A stretch of DNA of 64,000 nucleotides from Acanthosepion esculentum (Eukaryota > Mollusca > Cephalopoda > Sepiida > Sepiidae). The stretch is taken from NCBI GenBank assembly GCA_964036315.1, contig OZ038500.1, positions 61,483,446-61,547,445 on the forward strand, given 5' to 3'. Within the stretch, counting starts at the first letter, position 1, and the number at the start of each line of letters is the position of its first letter. Below are positions 55,190 through 64,000 of this stretch, in pieces. Both the position numbers and the translations under genes were made by a program. The notes beneath the pieces are model-generated. The model saw only the letters and a list, made by a program, of their open reading frames with translations. It did no database searches and was not told the origin of the DNA.

Positions 55190-55765
55190 GCTCCTTCATA
55201 AGATCCAAAAAAGAATCAGCAACTTCTTTTTTAAGGAAAGAACAAGAAGTGAAGTTCATGGGTCTATGCAGGAAAGATAACAGTTAATCTTAGACTTAGA
55301 GATCAAGATTGAAGAAGGTGTCCAAATGAAAATTACTTCTTACCATTGGAATGCAGAATGAATCCTAGACTTGAAGATTGTAGTAACTGGGAAAACATCC
55401 TTCACAAAGAAGCAAATCTTGGGAATAATCTGTTTGAATGGAATTTACTTCTTACTATTGGAATACGATAGGAAAAGTTAACTGTTAACCCTAGACTTCA
55501 AGATGCCAAGATTGTAGTAAGTGGGAAAATATCCTGCCGGGAGTCTGTTCCACAAAGAAGCAGTTTCTTGGGAAGAAGCTGTCTGAATGGACTCACTTCT
55601 TACCATTGTAATACGAAAGGAAAAGATACCGGTTAACACTAGACTTGAAGAGATCAAGATTGTCGGGTTTGAGAAAAGGTCCTGATCTGGCCTCTCGGTT
55701 TCACTCACTTTCCCACAGCCGTAAGGTTGCCTATCTGTGTCTTTTTCTATAAGTGCTTTCATGGA
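55190..55765 (-). mobile_element. LINE family D C-terminal fragment with repeated units
   Basis: The minus strand reads FRITMVRSESIQTASSQETA, then SLWNRLPAGYFPTYYNLGIL and KSRVNS, the end of a CR1/jockey-like RT. Similar but decayed units occur two or three times in a row. Duplicated at 56965-57450. Confidence 0.65.
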
Positions 55766-55819
55766 AATTGTTCAGGTGAGCTCTTTACTATGGTACCTAA
55801 ACTTTTTTAATTTAAGCTC

Positions 55820-56088
55820 AGTACTAAACTGGCGTCGAGATCGATCAATTTACAGTTGAGCTGGCTAGATGTAACCGTCACTTCTATGCTAACGGTTTCT
55901 TCTCTCGCACTTCTCTCTCGTGGAACTCCCTTCCGGCTCCATGTTTTCCAGACAACTTTAATCTGCAAAGGTTTAAATGCAATGTCAATCACCATCTAAT
56001 ATCCTCCTGATTACTCTTTTCTCTTCCAGCTCATTATTAATGTTTTGTCTTAGTGTCTTTACTGCTTTGCATGGGGTGATATAGATTA

Positions 56089-56098
<10 letters not shown>
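55820..56098 (+). mobile_element. LINE family A 3' end
   Basis: Plus strand: ASRCNRHFYANGFFSRTSLS, WNSLPAPCFPDNFNLQRFKC, NVNHHL and a stop, then a 3'UTR with TTAGTGTCTTTACTGC and TTGCATGGGGTGA, ending in TACATACATA and a (TA)n array. This is the best-preserved family A terminus in the window and shows where the element's 3' end lies. Confidence 0.75.
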
Positions 56099-56139
<41 letters not shown>

Positions 56140-56343
56140 TGGACATGGAAGTCAGCACTTAGAGGCGACAGTCTGTTTCATGCTAGTGCAATCGTCAGGC
56201 AACTCCTGACGATTGCACTAGCATGAAACAGACTGTCGCCTCTAAGTGCTGACTTCCATGTCCACTTTTATATTTACACACGCTCTATCTCTGATATTGA
56301 GCACTTTATCCCATAAATATAGCACACTTTAAGACTATATTTC

Positions 56344-56401
<58 letters not shown>
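56099..56401. repeat. Perfect palindrome P7 between (TA)n arrays
   Basis: (TA)n at 56099-56135 and 56347-56401. Arms 56133-56199 and 56205-56271 are perfectly complementary over 67 bases around the 5-nt loop CAACT. The right flank (GCTCTATCTCTGATATTGAG, CATAAATATAGCAC) is the leader of the tRNA-cored repeat E at 5740-5826, inverted. Confidence 0.85.
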
Positions 56402-56403
<2 letters not shown>

Positions 56404-56490
56404 AAAGACATTTTTATGTTTAACATTGTTTTTATAGATACAAGTATTTCAGAAAATGCTGTTTATAATGAACAGTATTAAATAAATTAT
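56402..56490. repeat. tRNA-cored repeat E, body fragment
   Basis: AAAGACATTTTTATG, ATAGATACAAGTATTTC and AACAGTATTAAATAA match the arm of P2 (7085-7180). Confidence 0.65.
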
Positions 56491-56888
56491 TATTTATTCA
56501 CGTAATTATTAAATTACGTGAATAAAGACGACAGTATGGAGAGAAATGTATTCATTTATCGTGAATGAACAACATTTTTAAATTATGCATATTTTTGAAA
56601 AACATTATTTAGATATTAAAAGTTATCTCCCTTTAATTTTTTAACTTTTAGTTTTCGGAGGAATAAACTATTTAACGAAAAGAAGGTTCGATTTCACATT
56701 TTCGGTGAAGCCAGTTTTCTGACAAATGCATTAGCCGTTATGATTACCTCCCTTTCTTTAAAACGTGGAAGCTTCGTGTGATCAGCCTATTTGACCTTAT
56801 CCCCCTCCTCAGTTCTGGTTTTTATATTAATGTTTGCACAATACAAAGCCCAAGAGTCTCAAAGTTACTGTGCGGGGTTGCATGAGTG
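56491..56888. other. No gene recognised
   Basis: Short inverted repeat ATTTACGTGAATAA-like near 56497-56525. No other feature. Confidence 0.4.
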
Positions 56889-57775
56889 GAATGATTTTTA
56901 ATTTTCCAAAGACGGTCAGCGAGTTATGGCCATGTTCATAATTGAGTGTTGGCTTTTTTCTTTTTTAAGGAAAGGACAAGAAGTGAAGTTCATGGGTCTA
57001 TGCAGGAAAGATAACAGTTAATCTTAGACTTAGAGATCAAGATTGAAGAAGGTGTCCAAATGAAAATTACTTCTTACCATTGGAATGCAGAGTGAATCCT
57101 AGACTTGAAGATTGTAGTAACTGGGAAAACATCCTTCACAAAGAAGCAAATCTTGGGAATAATCTGTTTGAATGGAACTTACTTCTTAATATTGGAATAC
57201 GATAGGAAAAGTTAACTGTTAACCCTAGACTTCAAAAGGCCAAGATTGTAGTAAGTGGGGAAATATCCTGCCGGGAGTCTGTTCCACAAAGAAGCAGTTT
57301 CTTGGGAAGAAGCTGTCTGAATGGACTCAGTTCTTACCATTGTAATACGAAAGCAAAAGATAACGGCTAACACTAGACTTGAAGAGGTCAAGATTGTCGG
57401 GTTTGAGAAAATATCCCGTCGAAAGTCTGTTTCATAAATCAGCAATTCTTGGGAAAATGCTGTCCGAATAGAAATTACTTCTTACTATTGAAATACGAAA
57501 AGAAAAGAAAATGGTTAACCCTACACTTGAAGATGTCAAGATTTTAGTGATTGGGAAAACATCTTGCCGGCAGTCTATTCCACAAAGATACAGTTCTTGG
57601 GAAGAAGCTGTTCGAATGCAACTGACTTCTTACTATTGGAATACGAAGGTGATAGCGAGCTGTGAGAGATTAGAACACATGCCAAGGAAATAGCGATAGA
57701 ACAGCGTAAGATACGCGAGGTTTTGTCTGCGGGAAAGGGGTTGTAGAATGAAAAATAATTAACCCTCATAAGGCC
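56889..57775 (-). mobile_element. Duplicated segment with LINE family D units
   Basis: 56889-56955 repeats 53640-53710; from 56968 it repeats 55222 onward almost base for base to about 57410. It carries the LINE-D end (WNRLPAGYFPTYYNLGLLKS at 57212-57320) and further decayed units (57420-57690). Confidence 0.65.
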
Positions 57776-58629
57776 GCGTACAAAGTTTTGAGCTGTATCA
57801 ATACAGGCAAGTGACGACTGGGCAGCTCCAAGTCATATACGGCCCCAATACTCCAGTTTTGATCTGATCTGGCTCTTGTAAAGATAGAGTATAGCAGGGG
57901 TAGTTAGATACTTACTGGATGTTACTGTTATTAGTGATTGGCCTCATTTGTGCTTGATTTATATTTGTACTTAAAAACAGGCTTTTGTATTAATCTCGCG
58001 GGATCTCATAGGTGATATATTATCCTAAAACTAAATCTCGTGGGCGATTGGAAACATTTTGTATCTAGTCCTAGATCTTTCAGTAGTTTCGCTTGTTTTT
58101 TAACACTCAAAAGTGCATTGCAAGTCAACTGGATGTGTAATGTTAGCCGTGGTAGTAGCAGTTGTAGATATTAACCCTGATATTCAAAGGCAGATATTGT
58201 TCACCAGCTTAGAATTAGGATAGCTTATTGTGTCTCTTTTGCCGTCGCCATTTCTGGCAAAACATGTAGTGTGATGACATTTATTTCTAACCTCAAAGAA
58301 TTTTCTCACTGTACACATGAAGAAATGTTGCTGCTTTTCTTTATGTATTTGAATAAATCCAAATTCTTTGGATTTCCTGTTTTGTTTTTTTTTATTTTTT
58401 AGCTGTCTTTCTGGTGGCTCTAAACTTCCAAACCCAACATACATAGGAACTTTGACGTAGTTTCTTTCAGGCGATATTATCTTTTTATTCTTTGCGAAAT
58501 GTTAAGATATAATCTTTACTTGGAAGAAATGCACAGTACTACTATTTTTCCTTCATGTAACATTATGCTGTACTCAACGAAAATCGGTATCTATCTTCGT
58601 GTTCTTCATTCCTGTTCATGTCTGTCTAT
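57776..58629. other. No gene recognised
   Basis: AT-rich; no supported feature. Confidence 0.4.
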
Positions 58630-58644
58630 CACAATCTGGTTTCC

Positions 58645-58675
<31 letters not shown>

Positions 58676-58785
58676 ACAATATAGTTTCCATTAGTCTATC
58701 TGCCACAATCTGGTTTCCAACTAGCTAGATATCACAATCTGGTTTTCATCTATGTACTAACCACAACCAGTCTTCTTTCTTTCTT

Positions 58786-58823
<38 letters not shown>

Positions 58824-59253
58824 ACAATGTGGTTTCCGTTTATCTATCTATCACAATCTATTTTTCATCTATCTACTAATCACAATATGACTTCTATCTA
58901 TCTATATATACTGATATATATCTATGTAGTTCAGACTATCACAATCTGTATTCCATCTATATATCTCTCTTTCTATCTATTTATCACAATCTGGTTTCCA
59001 TCTATCTATCTTTCTATCTATCACAATCTGCTTTCCCTCTATCTATCTTTCTATCTATCACAATCTGTTTTACATCTATCTATCTTTCTATCTATCACAA
59101 TCTGTTTTACATCTATCTATATATCTATCTAACTATTTATCACAATCTGGTTTCCATCTATATATCTATCTATCTATCTATCACTATCTGGTTTCCAACT
59201 AGCTGGATATCACAATCTGATTTTCATATATATGAACTAATCACAATCTGGCT

Positions 59254-59291
<38 letters not shown>

Positions 59292-60395
59292 ATAATGTGG
59301 TTTCTGTTTTTCTATCTATCTATCACAATCTGTGTTCCATTTAGCTAGCTATCACAATGTGTTTTTCATCTATCTACCAATCACAATCTGGCTTCTATCT
59401 ATCTATATATATTGATATCTATCTATGTAGTTCAGACCATCACAATCTGTTTTCCATCTATCTATCTTTCTATCTATCTATCACAATCTGTTTTCCATCT
59501 ATCTATCTATCTTTCGATCTATCTATCACAATCTGGTTTCCATCTATCTCTCTTTCTATCTATCTATCTATCTATCTATCACAATCTGGTTTCCATCTAT
59601 CTCTCTTTCTATCTATCTATCTATCTATCTATCACAATCTGGTTTCCATCTATCTCTCTTTCTATCTATCTATCTATCTATCTATCTACCTATCTATCAA
59701 TCTGGTTTCCATCTATCTATCACAATCTGGTTTCCATCTATCTATCTTTCTATCTATATATCACAATCTGGTTTCCATCTATCTCTCTTTCTATCTATCT
59801 ATCTATCTATCTATCTACCTATCTATCAATCTGGTTTCCATCTATCTATCACAATCTGGTTTCCATCTATCTATCTTTCTATCTATATATCACAATCTGG
59901 TTTCCATCTATCTATCTTTCTATCTATATATCACAATCTGGTTTCCATCTATCTATCTTTCTATCTATATATCACAATCTGGTTTCCATCTATCTATCTA
60001 TCTATCTATCTATCACAACGTGGTTTCGCTCTATCTATCTATGTATCACAGTCTGGTTTCCATCTATCTATGTATCTATATATCTATCTATCATTATCTG
60101 GTTTCCATTTATTTATCTATCTATCATTATCTTGTTTCCATTTATTTATCTATCTATCATTATCTGCTTTCCATTTATTTATCTATCTATCATTATCTGC
60201 TTTCCATTTATTTATCTATCTATCATTATCTGCTTTCCATTTATTTATCTATCTATCATTATCTGCTTTTCATTTATTTATCTATCTATCATTATCTGCT
60301 TTCCATTTATTTATCTATCACAATATGGTTTTCAACTATCTTTCTACCAAGCACAATCTGGCATCTATCTATCTATGTATCTAGTTCAGACTGTT
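58630..60395. repeat. Composite (TCTA)n satellite
   Basis: TCTA tetranucleotide runs of varying length, interrupted every few tens of bases by CACAATCTGGTTTCC and variants. At 60092-60320 it becomes a regular 33-bp repeat (starts at 60092, 60125, 60158, 60191, 60224, 60257, 60290). Open frames of more than 350 codons here (Ile-Tyr-Leu-Ser repeats) are products of the repeat and not genes. Confidence 0.95.
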
Positions 60396-60807
60396 CATAT
60401 CTATGTAGGTATTAAAATTTATTTTTTATACGCTATCTTACTTTATTTATATCAAGTCAGCTCCTTCATACAAATTTAAATAGATGGTTCATTCTTACAT
60501 GCCATCTATTGCTGAATATGTCAAATTCTGTGTGCGGCACCCAGTGGGGTTCTCTCTCTCTCTCTCTATAGAGTAGTAATGATCAATTACACTAACGATG
60601 TCTAGGCGCCTAAACGAATAAAGAAGCTTTTTGTGGAAATGTTTCTCTTTCAGACTTTACTGGTTTTTTTTGGTTTTTTTGTTTTGTTTTGTTTTTATTT
60701 ATTTATTTATTTTGCTAATATTGTTTAGAGAAATTCGATTCCCTGCCATTGAGATTTGCATTTCTTTGAAACGTTAAATTACGTTAATATTTAGATGTTT
60801 ACTAAGC
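60396..60807. other. No gene; (TC)n and T/G runs
   Basis: A short CT dinucleotide run near 60550 and a GTTTT/TTTA tract at 60660-60715. Confidence 0.5.
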
Positions 60808-60925
60808 GTGGCTTAGATATGGTACAAGGCTAAATGTATAGAGTTCCCATTAAGGATCGAATTTACTACTCAGTCGTAATTGATTGAACAGGACCAGTTT
60901 GCTACTACACCACGTCGAACTGTCC
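60808..60925 (-). repeat. tRNA-derived SINE family A, copy 3
   Basis: Minus strand: A-box-like GGTGTAGTAGCAAACTGG, AATTCGATCCTTAATGG in place of the B box, tail AGCCTTGTACCATATC and TAAGCCACGC. More diverged than copies 1 and 2. Confidence 0.55.
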
Positions 60926-61154
60926 CTTTGCGTTAATATTTAACGAGCTTTGAAACGGGCGTCTAACTTTTGTATGGAACCATTTCTCTTTTATATAAAG
61001 GCCAGTAAATAATGTTCTGTAATAAAAAAAAATGTCTACTCGGCAGTTTAGGTTCGAACCGCAATGAAAGCTCAAATTTTGGAAATCGATTTTCAAAGCA
61101 GATAATTTGAAAAGAAACAGAGAGAATGTGCATATGAATGGGTATTTTTTAAAA

Positions 61155-62130
61155 TCCAATTTACTCCAAGCAAGGCAATAAAGCCACTAAGACACAGGGG
61201 TTGACTGTGTGAGAAAGAATTAGAAAACAGAAAACATTATGAACGAACGAGAACAATAGAAGAGTAATCAGCAAGTCAATAGATAACGATTGACATTTTA
61301 TTCAAATTTTTGAAAATCAAAGTTGGCTGGAAAACATGAATTCAGAAGAGAGTTCCACAAGCGAGAAGTGCGATAAAATAAACTGTTAACATATAACTTA
61401 TGGTCACATGTAACCTATTCAACTGTAAATTGATGAGACCTTGTTGCCACTCTAGTACTGCGCTTAAATTCATAAAGTATAGGTACCATAGTGAAGAGTT
61501 CATATGAACGATTACTGTTCAGAAAAGGTTACTGGATGAGGAATAACCAAAACCGAAGTTGGAAATGAAATGATAATCTTTATAACATCAACAAAATACA
61601 ATACTCGCCAGCGGCGTGAAGTAGGCAAACCACTACTAGTGGTGGACTACTTATACGGCATATTACCCCCACTTACAATAGTGTTCAACGTATTTATGAG
61701 GATTGGGACATACCCATCAGTGTTCATAGGTACGGCATATAACAATTACCATGAAACTATTTATATAAAAGGCACAGAAAAGCTACATTACGGCGGTAAG
61801 AAAGTGACTGAAGCCGAGACATCAGGTCAGGAACGATAATATTGCTGATTCTTTTTGTTTTATCAAGGATCCTTAAATATATAGCAGGAACATCGGACTT
61901 ATTTATGGATAGATTCTGTAGAAAAAAATTGTCTAGCACGAAATGAACCAGCTTTTTTAGTAGCAGACCTAGCAATGGATTCAGTATAATCTTTCCACTT
62001 CATGCCAGCCGAGAATCTTGGCCCAAGAAGGCGCCAAGAGTACATGTACTGTTCCTTTAAGTTTTGTAATACTATGATATCCGATAAACACTGGATCCTT
62101 TTAGACACACCGCTCTGCAGTACATTTTTA
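61155..62130 (-). mobile_element. LINE family A, RT C-terminal and 3' part
   Basis: The 3' tail complement is at 61165-61200. Coding relics include RISNIIVPDLMSRLQSLSYR (61757-61975). An unrelated plus-strand ORF (61570-61839) is a shadow. Dead. Confidence 0.6.
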
Positions 62131-62131
62131 A

Positions 62132-62956
62132 TCATTTCACCCCATGCAAAGCAGTAAAGTCACTAAGACACAAGGGATTACTGAGTGTGAAAGAGTAAAA
62201 TATCAGAGAAACATTATTAAAGAGCGAGAAGAATAGAAGTGTAATAAAGAATACGGTAGATAACGATTGACACTACATTTAAATTTTTGAAGTTCAAAGT
62301 TTGTTGGGCAACATGGAGGCGTAAGAGAGTTCGACAAGTGCGAGAAAAGAAAATCTTACGGCGCAATCTAGTCAATTCAGCTGCAAATGAGATCTCGTTG
62401 CCAATCTAGTACTGCGCTTAGGTTCATAAAGTTTAGGTACCATAGCGAAGAGCTCATCCGAACAATTACAAAGAAATTATTTAGAAAAGACAAAAGGTAA
62501 CTACATTACGGCAGTGGAAAAGTCACTGAAGCCGATATACCAGGTCAAGGCCAATGACATTGCAGATTCAAGGTTCTCTAAATATAAAGCAGTAACACCA
62601 GACCATATGTGGCAGCAATATTCCAAGCTAAGTATTTATAGAAAAGGCAGAAGGAAGCAACTTTACTGCGATGGGAAAATGACTGAAGCCGAGACGCCAG
62701 GTCAGAACCAATAATATTGCTGATTCTCCTTTTAGTGGGAGCATCGGACCATATGTGGTGGCAATATTCTAAGCATGGGCAGACTATGTAAGATAGATCC
62801 AGGAGAGAACAAATTTCTAGCACGACACAATGAACAACTTTCTTAGCAGCTGACCTATTAATGGATTCAATGTAGTTTTTCCACTTCATGTCAGCGAGTA
62901 TATACGAGAAAGATTGGTTGCTAATGTGAGGTAAAATACATGATTGTAAGTTTGAG
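62132..62956 (-). mobile_element. LINE family A, second head-to-tail copy
   Basis: It begins with the same 3' tail (complement TTTCACCCCATGCAAAGCAG at 62136) and continues with relics such as RRISNIIGSDLASRLQSFSH and LEYCHHIWSD, until the assembly gap. Confidence 0.6.
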
Positions 62957-63156
62957 NNNNNNNNNNNNNNNNNNNNNNNNNNNNNNNNNNNNNNNNNNNN
63001 NNNNNNNNNNNNNNNNNNNNNNNNNNNNNNNNNNNNNNNNNNNNNNNNNNNNNNNNNNNNNNNNNNNNNNNNNNNNNNNNNNNNNNNNNNNNNNNNNNNN
63101 NNNNNNNNNNNNNNNNNNNNNNNNNNNNNNNNNNNNNNNNNNNNNNNNNNNNNNNN
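62957..63156. other. Assembly gap (200 N)
   Basis: Exactly 200 undetermined bases, probably an arbitrary gap size. ORFs crossing it are meaningless. Confidence 0.99.
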
Positions 63157-63229
63157 TCTCACCACATGCCTGCTTTTCTGTTTCTCTGCCTGCTTTCCTC
63201 TTTCTTATTCTTTTCTCTTTTTGTCCTTT

Positions 63230-63465
63230 TCTCTTTCTCTTTCTACATCTCTCTTTCTCTCTCTACATTTCTCTCTTTCTCTCTCTACATTTCTCTCTTT
63301 CTCTCTCTACATTTCTCTCTTTCTCGCTCTACATTTCTCTCTTTCTCTCTCTACATTTCTCTCTTTCTCTCTCTACATTTCTCTCTTTCTCTCTCTACAT
63401 TTCTCTCTTTCTCGCTCTACATTTCTCTCTTTCTCGCTCTACATTTCTCTCTCTATATATAGATT
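63230..63465. repeat. 22-bp pyrimidine minisatellite
   Basis: Units of CTCTCTTTCTCTCTCTACAT plus TT, about ten copies, with T/G variants in CTCGCTC. It borders the gap, which probably arose in this array. Confidence 0.9.
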
Positions 63466-64000
63466 TCTCCCTCCATCCCTCTATGTCACACTCTTGATTT
63501 ATCTTTCTCAGTAGTCTCTCTCAAATCATATATCTCTTTTTCCTCCTCCTCGTAATTAGACTCTCCCAGCGGTCAGTGGGAACCTAAAAACAAAATTACA
63601 TTCCCTAGTTAATCAATTTATCCGTTTTTAGTTTCTGTCGCTTGATTAGCCCCGTTAATACCCTTGAAAATATCGACTCATTACATGTTGATTACAACAA
63701 AAACATCAAAACTCCTGAGGATACACGAATGGAAAAGACATTAAAACGAGCCAAAACCTATATTTTCCCTGCAGTAAGTAAGAGCAGACTTAACCTTCAT
63801 TAAGAAAACTCGGCTCAGCAATAACAGGAAATGCAACAAAATGTTTTCTTCGTTACAAGAAGAAAAAAGCTATAATTCAGAATAAACAAACTTAAAAGAA
63901 ATAAGTCTCAAAATCTGATTTTTCTTGAAATCCATTAGAAAGAACGAGTCTGTCACAAGGAGTCAAACGTAGAGCAACTTATGCGGTTCAGATGTAGGTG
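63466..64000. other. No gene recognised
   Basis: AT-rich sequence to the window end; no supported feature. Confidence 0.4.

Noticed and set aside
59357..60479. Open frames of 352 and 355 codons
   Set aside because: They are translations of the TCTA satellite in two frames (Ile-Tyr-Leu-Ser repeats) with no gene-like composition.
62578..63497. ORFs of 185-195 codons spanning the gap
   Set aside because: They run through 200 N and cannot be interpreted.

Overview
This window is eukaryotic, AT-rich, repeat-dominated DNA. No host protein-coding exon could be recognised. The mix of Tx1-like and other LINE fragments, several tRNA-derived SINE families, long (TA)n, (TTA)n and (TCTA)n arrays, Tc1/mariner and hAT debris and a decayed LTR element suggests an animal genome. 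A mollusc, possibly a cephalopod, is my best guess from repeat style; that is inference and is not shown by any diagnostic gene. A 200-N assembly gap lies at 62957-63156.

The centrepiece is at 29882-43412: two nearly identical, full-length non-LTR retrotransposons in direct tandem, both on the minus strand. The 15-base sequence GTTCGATCCGCTGAC occurs exactly three times: before copy 1, between the copies, and after copy 2. Each copy has ORF1 (gag-like, one CCHC knuckle) and ORF2 (APE endonuclease, reverse transcriptase, C-terminal CCHC), separated by only 11 nt. Copy 1 keeps an open ORF2 but ORF1 is frameshifted in a G tract. Copy 2 has an open ORF1 but ORF2 is frameshifted near its C-terminal zinc finger. 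The sense-strand 5'UTR of copy 1 carries at least five hairpins with UUCG tetraloops whose stems differ in sequence yet stay paired. Copy 2 lacks that whole block through a clean deletion of about 632 nt.

Left part (1-29881): fragments of several LINE families (A-D, defined here only by shared sequence), SINE copies, a broken Tc1 transposase, a candidate Helitron end, an hAT-like element with 8-bp target duplication and a nested SINE, and many tandem repeats, including a 124-bp array made from a piece of reverse-transcriptase coding sequence. A recurring theme is foldback (palindromic) DNA abutting (TA)n arrays, some of it belonging to elements with a tRNA-like core.

Right part (43413-64000): a Ty3/Gypsy-type LTR element with 5-bp target duplications but no reverse transcriptase domain, a 3'UTR-only relative of the tandem LINE, mariner and other DDE transposase fragments, more (TA)n-bounded palindromes (one with perfect 67-bp arms), a duplicated LINE-D segment, a composite TCTA satellite of about 1.7 kb, and two head-to-tail LINE-A fragments running into the gap.
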